This document shows, piece by piece, positions 9,476-17,931 of a stretch of 64,000 bases of DNA (within the stretch, counting starts at the first letter, position 1; each line of letters starts with the position of its first letter). The notes under the pieces were generated by a model. The model ran no database searches. It worked only from the letters and a program-made list of their open reading frames with translations, and was not told the DNA's origin. Source of the stretch: Aquimarina rhabdastrellae (GTDB lineage: Bacteria; Bacteroidota; Bacteroidia; Flavobacteriales; Flavobacteriaceae). Made by a program: the position numbers and the translations under genes. The stretch covers positions 186,001 through 250,000 of the forward strand of contig CANDNT010000001.1 in assembly GCA_947387485.1 (NCBI GenBank). Direction: 5' to 3'.

Positions 9476-9547
9476 CAAATTTAAAGGCGCTAATACTGAG
9501 CTATATGGTGTATATTTCGGATTGTTGGGTAGTTTTTACTGATTATT
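9476..9547 (-). promoter_or_regulatory. Promoter and upstream operator-like motif of the SDR operon
   Basis: On the minus strand, TAAATTTG (9476-9483) fits the Bacteroidota -7 consensus TAnnTTTG, 22 bases before the start codon. No -33 TTG is present at the usual distance. The 15-mer TTTTTACTGATTATT (plus-strand reading, 9533-9547) recurs identically before xdhC at the same distance from its -7 box. This suggests an activator site. Confidence 0.6.
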
Positions 9548-9632
9548 CCTTTTTGATTACATTTTCTTCTATATCCATTCTATCATTTCTCCAAAATTGG
9601 TAAAACAACTTCTGAGATTATAGTGTTTAAAT

Positions 9633-9673
9633 AAAACGATCCCTCTTATTATTTTTATAAGAGGGATCGTTTT
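9633..9673 (-). terminator. Terminator after iorB-like gene
   Basis: AAAACGATCCCTCTTAT (9633-9649) and ATAAGAGGGATCGTTTT (9657-9673) form a perfect 17-base-pair stem. On the minus strand it ends in a T-run, 16 bases beyond the stop at 9689. Confidence 0.9.
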
Positions 9674-9688
9674 TTAAGTTAATCTTTA

Positions 9689-11833
9689 TTAAGCTTTAAG
9701 ATCATTTAACTGATTATTAAATGGTTGTTTATACAAGCGTCTATTTGTTGCTGCTTTAATTGCATTTGCCAAGGCTGCACTTGCTGGTGGTAAACCAGGT
9801 TCTCCAAGACCAGTTGGTGATAACTCATTTTCTACAAAATGGGTTTCTACTATTGGTGTTTCTTTCATTCTGATTAGTCTATAGGAATGAAAATTGACAT
9901 CATTAGGTTCTCCATTTTTAAATGAAAAATCCCCGTACATAGCATGTCCAATTCCATCTATAACTCCTCCTTCTATTTGATTTTTTGCACCTGTAGGATT
10001 TACAACAATTCCGCAATCTACGGCTACAGTAACTTTCTCTATAGCAGGCTTTCCATTTTTTAATGTAATATCCACCACTTCAGCTACATGTGTGTTATGA
10101 CTATAGTAGGCTGCAAATCCCTGATATACTCCTGATTTAGTATTCTTCCAATTACTTTTTTCTATTACTAAGTTTATGGTATCAGTCATTCTTTTAGCAG
10201 AATATTGTATACGCTCATCTTCTCCATCTTTTACATTCTTCAATAAATCTAATCGCAGTTGAGCAGGATCTATTTCTAGATATTCTGCTATTTCATCAAG
10301 AAAGCTTTGCTCAGCAAAAGCCAAAAAGTTGGTGTATGGTGCTCTCCACGCTCCAGTAGTAATAGCACTTTTATAATTTCCGGTTTCAACTTTGTAATTT
10401 GAAATGGCTCCAGCTGGGAAAAAATTAGGGATTAATCCATACATATTTGAATTAATAGCTGCTTCTTTTAAATGATACGCAGTTATCTTACCCTCTTTAA
10501 TAGCTGCTTTTATTCTATATTTAATTGCAGGTCTATATATACCTGCACTCATATCATCTTCTCTTGAAAAGACTAGTTTTATAGGCTTTTTTGCTTTATC
10601 TGAAATTTCAGCAGCTTCTAAGGCAAAATCACCATATAATCTTCTACCAAAACCACCTCCCATTCTGGTCATTTCAAGATGAATTTCTTCTTTTTTTCTA
10701 TTAATGAGATTTGCAATACGATTCGCTGTTCCTGCAGGAGTTTGAATAGGTCCTACCAAGTGTACTTTTTCTTCGGTTACATTGGCATAAAAATTCATTG
10801 GTTCCATACAATTATGAGGTAAAAATGGAGAATCGTATGTTCGCTCAATAACCGTATCAGCTTCAGCGAAAGCTTGATCTACATTTCCATCTTCTCTACG
10901 GATATCCAATGTTTTTTTATCTAATATTTCATTTAATTTCTCTTCATGAAACGCTGTACTTTCTAACTCCGTATCGCTAGTCCATTTTGCTTCTAATGCT
11001 TTTTTTCCTTTCATAGCTGCCCAAGTATTTGAGGCTAATACAGCTATTTTATCACCAAATTTTATAACGTCTGAAACACCTGTAATATTTTTAGCTTTAG
11101 TCGCATCATAATTCTCTAATTTTTGTCCAAAAGCTGGAGGACGAAGAACCGAAGCAATTAACATATTATCAGCTGTATAATCTAATCCATATAATGGTTT
11201 TCCTGTTATGATCTTATCAATATCTACATTAATAGCATCTTTACCAATAATCGAATAGTCTTTAGGCTCTTTTAAAATTACATTTTCTGGAACTTTTAAT
11301 GACGCAGCTTCATTTACAACATCACCATACCCTAAAGTATCTCCGTTAGCATTCTTAATGATTCCTTTTGAAGCAGTACATGTAGCAGGATCTACATTCC
11401 ACTTTATTGCCGCAGCATTAATGAGCATTTGCTTAGCAGTAGCCCCAGTTTGTCTAAGTGCATCCCAACCAAATCGTATAGACTGACTCCCACCTGCAAC
11501 TTGTCTTGTAAAGTTTTTAGTATCTAAAGCCCCCTGTGCTACAGTAACGTGTTCCCAAGGAACATCTAATTCTTCAGCAATAATCATAGGCATAGAGGTT
11601 TTAACTCCTTGTCCTATTTCTGGATTAGGCGAAAAAATAGTTACATATCCGTTATCTGCTATTTTAATAAACGCATTAAAATCATTAAAATTAAGTTTAG
11701 AAACATCTACTGGAGGTGTAGCGGCTTCTTTACATGAATTAAATAAGTTAAACCCAATTAGAAGACCTCCACTAGCTAAGGTTGAAGTACGAATAAAATC
11801 ACGTCTATTGAATGCTATTTTTTTATTTTCCAT
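9689..11833 (-). CDS. Molybdopterin-binding subunit of a xanthine dehydrogenase-family oxidoreductase (isoquinoline 1-oxidoreductase beta type)
   Basis: The 714-residue protein starts with a twin-arginine signal (NRRDFIRTST, Arg10-Arg11), so the folded enzyme is expected in the periplasm. It continues as the large molybdenum hydroxylase subunit: a FTRQVAGGSQSIRFGWD segment near residue 110, RMGGGFGRRLYGDF near 400, GAWRAPYTN near 500, and GLGEPGLPPASAALANAI near 685, where the glutamate corresponds to the catalytic base of the family. Such enzymes hydroxylate N-heterocycles or oxidise aldehydes; the substrate here is not known. The small 2Fe-2S subunit gene ends 11 bases upstream. No separate FAD subunit is present, as in IorAB-type enzymes. 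Confidence 0.9.
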   Translation of the reverse strand: MENKKIAFNRRDFIRTSTLASGGLLIGFNLFNSCKEAATPPVDVSKLNFNDFNAFIKIADNGYVTIFSPNPEIGQGVKTSMPMIIAEELDVPWEHVTVAQGALDTKNFTRQVAGGSQSIRFGWDALRQTGATAKQMLINAAAIKWNVDPATCTASKGIIKNANGDTLGYGDVVNEAASLKVPENVILKEPKDYSIIGKDAINVDIDKIITGKPLYGLDYTADNMLIASVLRPPAFGQKLENYDATKAKNITGVSDVIKFGDKIAVLASNTWAAMKGKKALEAKWTSDTELESTAFHEEKLNEILDKKTLDIRREDGNVDQAFAEADTVIERTYDSPFLPHNCMEPMNFYANVTEEKVHLVGPIQTPAGTANRIANLINRKKEEIHLEMTRMGGGFGRRLYGDFALEAAEISDKAKKPIKLVFSREDDMSAGIYRPAIKYRIKAAIKEGKITAYHLKEAAINSNMYGLIPNFFPAGAISNYKVETGNYKSAITTGAWRAPYTNFLAFAEQSFLDEIAEYLEIDPAQLRLDLLKNVKDGEDERIQYSAKRMTDTINLVIEKSNWKNTKSGVYQGFAAYYSHNTHVAEVVDITLKNGKPAIEKVTVAVDCGIVVNPTGAKNQIEGGVIDGIGHAMYGDFSFKNGEPNDVNFHSYRLIRMKETPIVETHFVENELSPTGLGEPGLPPASAALANAIKAATNRRLYKQPFNNQLNDLKA

Positions 11834-11844
11834 AATTCTGTTTC

Positions 11845-12306
11845 TTAAGACATTTTTTTAGCCGCTAAGGCAACTGCTTTTTCAATTCTATTATAACTAG
11901 CGCACCTACATATATTACCATGCATTGCTTCTCTAATTTCTTCTGCGTTTGGATTAGGGTTTTGCTTTAAAAATGAAGAAGCTGTCATCATTTGTCCAGC
12001 TTGACAATATCCGCATTGTGGTACATCTATTGTTTTCCATGCTTCTTGAACAGGATGTGTACCATCATTAGAAAGTCCTTCTATAGTAGTGATTTCAAAA
12101 TCTTCGCAATTTGAAACAGGAAGTACACAGCTTCTAGAAGCTATTCCGTCTAAATGAACAGTACATGCACCACATTGAGCAATACCACAACCAAATTTTG
12201 TACCTACCAATTTAAGCTCATCTCTTAATACCCAAAGTAATGGCGTATCTTCTTCAGCATTTACCGTAACACTTTTTCCGTTAACTTTTAATACATAACT
12301 ATTCAT
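11845..12306 (-). CDS. 2Fe-2S subunit of the molybdenum hydroxylase (IorA type)
   Basis: The 153-residue protein carries both iron-sulfur sites of the family: a plant-ferredoxin-type cluster (Cys40, Cys45, Cys48, Cys60 in FGCGIAQCGACTVHLDG) and the C-terminal helical cluster (Cys98, Cys101, Cys133, Cys135 in QCGYCQAGQ and NICRCASYNR). It passes electrons from the molybdenum site of the next gene product. It has no signal peptide, which fits export as a complex with the Tat-tagged large subunit. The gene lies 105 bases after mocA, with a poor promoter-like sequence in the gap, so it may be read both from the xdhC promoter and on its own. Confidence 0.93.
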   Translation of the reverse strand: MNSYVLKVNGKSVTVNAEEDTPLLWVLRDELKLVGTKFGCGIAQCGACTVHLDGIASRSCVLPVSNCEDFEITTIEGLSNDGTHPVQEAWKTIDVPQCGYCQAGQMMTASSFLKQNPNPNAEEIREAMHGNICRCASYNRIEKAVALAAKKMS

Positions 12307-12411
12307 ATTTTCTGGTGTTTAACGTAATTTATTAAAAATATAAACTTTTTTAAGCAACCTAAATAAGCTTTTATACATTAACATATTGTTAATAGGCTAT
12401 TTAGAGTTATT

Positions 12412-13008
12412 TTAACTTATATCTCTTTGTTTCTTTTTAAATGCTAAATATTCCTCATAGGTATCAATATCAATTAAATCTACAGGAAATTTAGCTTTAT
12501 ATACTTGTTCTTTTTTTGCTTTTAATAATTCTTTAGCGCCTTTATCTCCTTTTAATTTTTCCAGTTCATTAAAAAATTCTTTAGGAAAAATAGCCGGTAC
12601 GCCCACTCCTTTTGCATAATTTGATGCTACTATACACGAAGGATTTTTATAAAACAACGCTATTAAATTGTTTATAAAAGAAGTATCAACAAGTGGTTGA
12701 TCACCTAGCATTATTAACACTGCATCAAAATTTTGCGTTTTAACATGATTAATTCCCTTTACTATACTAGAGCTTAAACCTGTTTTATATTCTGGATTTA
12801 AAATTATTTCTACATCATACTCTTGTAATGATGGTATTATTTTTTCTGAATTACTTCCTAATACACAATAGGTTTTTTGAGTTTTGGCTAGTAATGCATT
12901 TTTAACAACAACTCCTAAAAGCGTAGTATTACCTATTGGCAATAATTGTTTGGTAGTCCCCATACGTGATGAGTTTCCAGCTGCTAGAATGATGGTAGCT
13001 ATATTCAT
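12412..13008 (-). CDS. MocA-like molybdenum cofactor nucleotidyltransferase
   Basis: The N terminus (IILAAGNSSRMGTTKQLLP) is the nucleotide-binding signature of the MobA/MocA/IspD transferase group, and an acidic MLGDQPLVD segment near residue 100 supplies the metal site. At 198 residues it has the usual MocA length. MocA adds CMP to the molybdopterin cofactor used by xanthine dehydrogenase-type enzymes. This fits the iorAB-like genes just downstream. The start codon directly follows the xdhC stop (TAGATG), so translation is probably coupled. Confidence 0.88.
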   Translation of the reverse strand: MNIATIILAAGNSSRMGTTKQLLPIGNTTLLGVVVKNALLAKTQKTYCVLGSNSEKIIPSLQEYDVEIILNPEYKTGLSSSIVKGINHVKTQNFDAVLIMLGDQPLVDTSFINNLIALFYKNPSCIVASNYAKGVGVPAIFPKEFFNELEKLKGDKGAKELLKAKKEQVYKAKFPVDLIDIDTYEEYLAFKKKQRDIS

Positions 13009-14025
13009 CTATACATGAATTTTACCTTTACCTATTTTTAAATGTGTAGGGGTTGTTTCCCTAAACACCGATAAAATTTCTGAAAGAATTGATAAGGCTA
13101 TTTCTTCTGGGGTTATGGCCCCAATATTTAAGCCTGCTGGACTATAAATACGTTCTAAAAACGTTTCAGACAAGTCTGGCGCATAATGTATAAGTTCATT
13201 TTGTAATTGTTCGCGACGCTTAGCAGAACCAATAATTCCTACATAGTTTACTTCTAAAGGTTCTAATTTTAGTAAATATTTTAGGTCTTGAACATAATTA
13301 TGTGTCATTAACACAACAGCAGTCTCATTATCTATATTTAAATTGATGGTTTCTGGTGTTTCTGGCCTTACGCTTTTTGCTCCAGGGAAATCTGTACTTT
13401 CTTTTGGATCTTTTATTGATGTAATAACATCAACTTCCCAACCTAAAGTATTCGCCAAGGTGCACAACTTAACAGCATCGTGTTCTCCACCAATAATTAA
13501 TAATTTGTATGTAGGCTGTAATACTTGTGTAAACTCTTCTGCATCTTTAACCTCATCAAGGTCAAAATCATTAGAAAACGAAATATTTAAATTGTTTTTA
13601 AAACGAATAATCGATCCAAAATTACCTATACATTCATCTTCTTTTTTATAATAGGATTGTATTTCAAATGATTTACGTTGTTCATTACATCTCGTAAACT
13701 CTTGAAACATTTCATCAGAAACCTTAAATGGTTCTATTAAAATATACAATATACCTTCGCATCCTAACCTATATCGTCCATCATACGTAATGATTTTAGC
13801 TTTGTTATCTTTAAAAACAGATTGTGCTCTACGACTCACTTCTTTTTCAACACAACCACCACTTACTGCTCCAACCATAGTTGCATCTTCGCAAATAAGC
13901 ATTCTTACACCTGGTTTTCTATAAGATGAACCCTCAAGAAATACAACTGTAGCTAGTACATTATTTAATCCTCTTTTTTGATTTATTAGCGCTTCTTGTA
14001 TTATGTTTTTAAATTCATGAGTCAT
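13009..14025 (-). CDS. XdhC/CoxI family molybdenum hydroxylase maturation factor
   Basis: The 338-residue protein has the N-terminal XdhC/CoxI domain (VLATVVFLEGSSYRKPGVRMLI, then GAVSGGCVEKEV near residue 55, and YRLGCEGILYILIEP near 105) and the C-terminal Rossmann-like XdhC domain (LLIIGGEHDAVKLCTLA near 180 and YVGIIGSAKRREQL near 260). XdhC proteins protect and insert the sulfurated cofactor into xanthine dehydrogenase-type enzymes. It is the first gene of the operon with mocA and probably iorAB. Unusually for this genome, an AAGGAG Shine-Dalgarno-like sequence precedes the ATG. Confidence 0.9.
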   Translation of the reverse strand: MTHEFKNIIQEALINQKRGLNNVLATVVFLEGSSYRKPGVRMLICEDATMVGAVSGGCVEKEVSRRAQSVFKDNKAKIITYDGRYRLGCEGILYILIEPFKVSDEMFQEFTRCNEQRKSFEIQSYYKKEDECIGNFGSIIRFKNNLNISFSNDFDLDEVKDAEEFTQVLQPTYKLLIIGGEHDAVKLCTLANTLGWEVDVITSIKDPKESTDFPGAKSVRPETPETINLNIDNETAVVLMTHNYVQDLKYLLKLEPLEVNYVGIIGSAKRREQLQNELIHYAPDLSETFLERIYSPAGLNIGAITPEEIALSILSEILSVFRETTPTHLKIGKGKIHV

Positions 14026-14120
14026 CCTTCTCCTTTGTTTTTTTCTAAAATTAGCTACATTCAGTATAATCTATTGTTAATTTCATCATAATAAAATTGA
14101 AGACTAGATTACGTTTAATA

Positions 14121-14192
14121 CAAATTTAGAAGTGCTTATTCTTATGGATACGATATAAATCTCAGGTTATTGTATACTTTTTACTGATTATT
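14121..14192 (-). promoter_or_regulatory. Promoter and operator-like motif of the xdhC operon
   Basis: The minus-strand -7 box TAAATTTG lies at 14121-14128 and TTTTTACTGATTATT (plus-strand reading) at 14178-14192. The 49-base gap between them is exactly that seen before the SDR operon. The leader to the xdhC ATG is about 95 bases. The rest of the 405-base gap (14193-14430) is AT-rich and shows nothing else I can support. Confidence 0.6.
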
Positions 14193-14430
14193 GTTGAGAA
14201 ACATTCATTATTGATAATACTATGGTTTGAAGTACTCAAAATGATTTTCTAGTAGTAGTTAAAACAGGTGCCATTTAGTATCATTGTCACATCAAGGAAT
14301 CAGTGCATATTCCCTCTGATAATTTATTTATATCTCTTATTCACATTTCTATATCCTCTTTTAAGAACATTTGAGAAGAGTTAGTTTTTTTTGATACAAG
14401 TTTTAAATGTGTAAAATGATTATTTTAATG

Positions 14431-15303
14431 CTATTTATTCTTTAATGTTATCAATCCTTTTTTCTCAATTCGTTCATTGTTCTTTCTTAAAAAATACTTG
14501 AATAAGCTATTCTTTGCTAAGAATCCAAATCTCTTTTTAAATTGCAAATCTGAATAGTTATCTGGAACAAAATCTTTTTCCTTTTCTATAAAATATGATT
14601 TTGCTAGTTCTTTATTCTCTAATGAAAAAGAAGATAGTTCGTTTGGTAAAGCTAATTTTACTTGATAACGAACATCAGTATCTGGATTTTTAAAAAATTC
14701 TTCAAGTAATAGTTTTCTTCTCTCTATCAAAAGTTTATTTGTGATTTTTTTGCATTCAGAAATCTGAGATTCGGTCATTTCAAAATACTTTCCATTATCC
14801 CAATCATAATCTCCATAATAATATCCATTCCATTTGGATAAATACCCTTTGGTCTCCCATGTATCATTTCCTTTGTTTACCTTAACTAATGGTGAACGTG
14901 CCCAATAAAATGCCTTACAAACTCCAATTTTTATTTGATTATTTCCTTTAATAAACCGCTGATTTAACAATTTAAAGACTCTTTCAAAACCAAATACTCG
15001 TAAACAAGGGTTTATATATTCTTGATTGAAACTTGGGTCTGTTTCTTTAATAGCTGCATCAATAAAATGCTCGAAAAGTTGTTCTGGAATATTCTTTTGT
15101 AACGAAAATAGATTAGCAACAAACCACTTCTTATCATCTTGCATTAAGTATCCTGAGAGAATTTCTATTTCTTTTTTGCTCCATATTTTGTCAAGTTCTC
15201 TTATTTCATAAACAATTTCAGGAAACATATACATACCGTGAGAGCGAATTTCCTCTTTATCCCATTGTTCATTCCAAGTTTTATAAATTTCCTGTATTGT
15301 CAT
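14431..15303 (-). CDS. Protein of unknown function, helical
   Basis: I do not recognise this 290-residue protein. It is rich in aromatic and charged residues and predicted to be mainly helical, with short repeated helix pairs in the style of HEAT-like repeats (KKEIEILSGYLMQDDKKWFVANLFSLQKNIPEQLFEHFIDAAIKE). A central tryptophan- and tyrosine-rich loop (about residues 150-175, SKWNGYYYGDYDWDNGKYF) stands out. There is no signal peptide or membrane segment. Isolated proteins of this kind in Bacteroidota are sometimes immunity proteins, but nothing here proves that. It sits in an accessory patch with other unknown genes. Confidence 0.65.
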   Translation of the reverse strand: MTIQEIYKTWNEQWDKEEIRSHGMYMFPEIVYEIRELDKIWSKKEIEILSGYLMQDDKKWFVANLFSLQKNIPEQLFEHFIDAAIKETDPSFNQEYINPCLRVFGFERVFKLLNQRFIKGNNQIKIGVCKAFYWARSPLVKVNKGNDTWETKGYLSKWNGYYYGDYDWDNGKYFEMTESQISECKKITNKLLIERRKLLLEEFFKNPDTDVRYQVKLALPNELSSFSLENKELAKSYFIEKEKDFVPDNYSDLQFKKRFGFLAKNSLFKYFLRKNNERIEKKGLITLKNK

Positions 15304-15478
15304 TCTTTAATATGGTTACATCAGTTTGGCTAAACTACATCTTAATGTAGTTTAGTTGTTATTAGATACAGTTTTTCTTGGCTCATATATCTCCTCATAA
15401 ATAAACGTGTAAAGTAGATTTTTCAAATTGTAGGTAACGTTTAGTTTGAATCAAGTTTATACTTTTTTAGATGTATGT

Positions 15479-15706
15479 TTACTCGTTTTTTTTTAATGGT
15501 AGTATAGCAATTATTTCTCCTTTGGAATTAACGAATGAATTTCCAATTATTTTCACTTCTTCATCCAAAGGCATTTTAGATAATTTAGCAATAAAATCTT
15601 TCATGAATTGCTTTACATCATCATTAGACTTAGTTATTCTATCTTCCTGCATTTTCAATCTTAATTGATAAAGCCCTAGAAAGTGCTGTACATCAAACTT
15701 TTTCAT
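15479..15706 (-). CDS. Small protein of unknown function (75 residues)
   Basis: The ATG at 15706 opens a 75-residue frame with normal codon use for this genome. The N-terminal two thirds are helical and charged (LRLKMQEDRITKSNDDVKQFMKDFIAKLSKMP) and the end forms a short beta region (VKIIGNSFVNSKGEIIAILPL). No homologue is recognised. An overlapping opposite-strand frame covers almost the same bases (15471-15668), but it is hydrophobic and serine-rich in the way expected of a shadow. The gene may be intact or a fragment of a longer helical protein. Confidence 0.5.
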   Translation of the reverse strand: MKKFDVQHFLGLYQLRLKMQEDRITKSNDDVKQFMKDFIAKLSKMPLDEEVKIIGNSFVNSKGEIIAILPLKKNE

Positions 15707-15750
15707 TATTTACATTATTTAAAATGTCTAGTGCAAAATATATTGTTTTT

Positions 15751-15945
15751 TTAGGTTATTATCCATTTAATAAACTCTTGTCCAAAATCTGTTAATTTAT
15801 ATTGGATTTTTCCTTGGTAAGCTAAGGTAATGTTTTGTGTATGAATCGTTATGGTTAAGTCACTATGATCTATAAACCTTAATCCTTTTGTACAAGCATT
15901 AGATAAAAATAGTATTATTTCGTAAATATTATATATGCTAGGCAA
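15751..15945 (-). pseudogene. Probable C-terminal gene remnant
   Basis: This 64-codon frame has no ATG; the only starter-like codon is TTG at 15945, and an in-frame stop lies three codons upstream of it. Its end (YKLTDFGQEFIKWIIT) is typical of the C terminus of winged-helix or DUF proteins in Bacteroidota, in which the full protein is much longer. It is best read as the tail of a decayed gene. A short real protein using TTG cannot be excluded. Confidence 0.35.
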
Positions 15946-16303
15946 GAAGATTTATCAAAAAAAGCTATTCACCATTTTTAATTGAGTGACCGTATATCCA
16001 AAACAAATTTCTATCGTCGAATAAGTGAATTTATCCTCTTAGATTTTTTATGTGATAATAATATAAAGCTTTATAGAAATAATGGTCATATCTATCTTAT
16101 GATGTTTTTCTAAGTTCTGTTTAGTAAGCTAATCTTAGGATATTTATCCATAGATAGTAAAGTAAGTTTTTCATTTATTTAGTTTTCAACTTGAAGTCAC
16201 TAGTTGGCAATAAGAGACTTTGTCATTTTTAGGCACTCACCTATCAATCCATCTATTAAATATTATTTTGTTCTATTTTAATACTTTACTCGCTATGTTT
16301 TTA
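15946..16303. other. 358-base gene-free stretch
   Basis: This AT-rich gap between the remnant and the PLD-Hsp70 gene contains no open frame of note, no strong hairpin and no recognisable promoter. It may be part of the decayed gene whose tail lies at 15751-15945, but I cannot trace further coding sequence. Confidence 0.5.
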
Positions 16304-17389
16304 TTATGTGTTATCGACTAATCTTTCTTCAATCAATGTACTATCATAATAATTTGCCTCCATTTGATTTCCAGTGTCTTTACTTATTGCTTTTACAACC
16401 ATATCATAATTTTCTTTTATTGAAATTGTTACTGTTACACTTGCTTGTCCTGCTGGTTTTTGAGGTAAATCGTTAATTAAAAATTTACCTAACCTTATAT
16501 TTTTGTTAGCCTGTTCATATTCACCCTTAAAAGTTTCAATAGACATTTGTGTTTGATTGTCACTTGTTGTTGAATAACTAAGTGATAATTCACACGGGAT
16601 TTTAGTTCCTTTAGGTATAATGCATGAAAACCTATTATTAATACCATTTAATCTACTTTTTATTCCTATTGATTTTTTTGTTAATTTAATTTTCGTTTGA
16701 ACTGTTATTTTTGGAGGAGTATTAATATTTATAGCCTTTTTAATTGTAGGTTGTTCAACTATTGGTATTGATTTAAATAAATTATACTCTTTTAAGAAAA
16801 TTTTATTCTGAGGAATAATTGTCTTAGCTTTTTCTAAATATTCAATTTTTGCAACTTCTTTTCCATGATATAACAAATCTAAACCAAGATAGTTTTTTAC
16901 TGAGAAGAGATTTTTAATTTCAAAATCTTCATAAGCAATTTTATTAGCTTCATTAACTAAGTCTAAATCTTTAATTAATGAATCAAATTCCTTAGAATAG
17001 GTATCTATTATTTCTTGATTTTCTTCAAATTTAACAAGGTTTTCAACATTTTTATTTTCTGCATAATATGTCCAATTGTATGAACCTGTGAAAAGTATTT
17101 TACTATCAATCACACAGAATTTATGGTGCATAGGGTTTTCTTGTCTACCATAATAAAGCTTTCCACCTTTATCTATGAACTCTTGAAAGTTTAGTCCAAA
17201 ATCTCCATTGTTTATGTAGTCATCAATTATAACTAGTTCAATTCGAATCCCATTAGATAATTTTTTTAGTAATAAATCAAATAAGTCATTATTTGTAAAC
17301 CATGCAACAGCAATTTTAAGTTGATTCTCTGTCGTTTCAAGAGTTCTAATTAATTCTTTTCTAATATTTCTAAAATATGCTGTTTCCAT
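16304..17389 (-). CDS. Phospholipase D-like nuclease domain fused to an Hsp70 substrate-binding domain
   Basis: I chose the ATG at 17389 (361 residues); a TTG two codons earlier is the only longer option. Residues about 1-150 are a PLDc_2-type domain with one HxKxxxxD motif (His88, Lys90, Asp95) followed by TGSYNWT, as in endonuclease-type PLD proteins that act as dimers. Residues about 150-225 are a helical linker. Residues about 241-343 align with the beta-sandwich substrate-binding domain of DnaK: IIPKGTKIP, then STTSDNQTQMSIETFKGE, A-N-LGKF, then P-G and a VxAxxxxTG end. The Hsp70 ATPase domain and the helical lid are absent. Function is unknown; a nuclease guided by peptide or chaperone binding is an inference. 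Confidence 0.85.
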   Translation of the reverse strand: METAYFRNIRKELIRTLETTENQLKIAVAWFTNNDLFDLLLKKLSNGIRIELVIIDDYINNGDFGLNFQEFIDKGGKLYYGRQENPMHHKFCVIDSKILFTGSYNWTYYAENKNVENLVKFEENQEIIDTYSKEFDSLIKDLDLVNEANKIAYEDFEIKNLFSVKNYLGLDLLYHGKEVAKIEYLEKAKTIIPQNKIFLKEYNLFKSIPIVEQPTIKKAININTPPKITVQTKIKLTKKSIGIKSRLNGINNRFSCIIPKGTKIPCELSLSYSTTSDNQTQMSIETFKGEYEQANKNIRLGKFLINDLPQKPAGQASVTVTISIKENYDMVVKAISKDTGNQMEANYYDSTLIEERLVDNT

Positions 17390-17585
17390 GATCAACTTCG
17401 TTTTTTAAACTTGCGGTTAACAATAGTGTAAAAGATATGTATCCTTTATATCTTATTTCCCCTGCTATTAAATCTAGCTAATCTCCTTATATAAAGCTAT
17501 TTAAATTCTAAAAACCCGACAAACAACCGTAACTCATTTTTAAACTTGTAAGAGTTTACTGTATTTGTTATTGGGATTGTTGCAG

Positions 17586-17656
17586 GTCTCGATACAATTT
17601 TATTTCGTTACTCTACATAAAACCACTCGACCTACGTGAGTTGTTATTTTTAACTT
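17586..17656. repeat. 71-base interspersed repeat, copy 1
   Basis: This sequence starts GTCTCGATACAATTTTATTT and ends GAGTTGTTATTTTTAACTT. It is repeated 103 bases further on with 66 of 71 positions identical. Its GGTCTCGATAC start and CACTCGACC centre are inverted relative to each other, so each copy can fold into an imperfect hairpin like a REP element. It lies in the 542-base gap 17390-17931, which otherwise holds only the DUF4494 promoter. Confidence 0.75.
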
Positions 17657-17688
17657 ATTCCATAGCTGTAGCTTCTTTTATACTTCTA

Positions 17689-17759
17689 GTCTCGATACAA
17701 TTTTATTTCGTTCCACTACATAAAATCATTCGACCTAGGTGAGTTGTTATTTTTAACTT
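17689..17759. repeat. 71-base interspersed repeat, copy 2
   Basis: This is the second direct copy of the repeat at 17586-17656. It differs at five positions, scattered rather than clustered, which suggests that the two copies diverged after a local duplication or inserted separately. No transposase gene is nearby. Confidence 0.75.
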
Positions 17760-17901
17760 TTGTATTTTAAACTAATTACTCTTCACTAACTACTACTCTT
17801 TATTCAACACCTAATTCACTTATAATAAAACAAGTACATTATTCTTTTTAAAATTGTGAATATCTATCTCGTTTTTAACTTTTTTACCAAAAGCGAAACC
17901 C

Positions 17902-17909
17902 TATATTTG
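17902..17909 (+). promoter_or_regulatory. -7 box of the DUF4494 gene
   Basis: TATATTTG fits the Bacteroidota -7 consensus TAnnTTTG exactly and lies 22 bases before the ATG at 17932. A T-rich stretch replaces a clear -33 TTG. Confidence 0.55.
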
Positions 17910-17931
17910 GCACCCCTAAAACAAGATAGTT

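Noticed and set aside
13343-13651. Open frame of 102 codons on the plus strand inside xdhC
   Set aside because: It lies entirely opposite a well-conserved XdhC domain, has low-complexity composition typical of antisense frames, and lacks any promoter.
17586-17759. CRISPR array, considered because of the repeated unit
   Set aside because: There are only two copies, the unit is 71 bases long, the intervening sequence is only 32 bases, and no cas gene is present.
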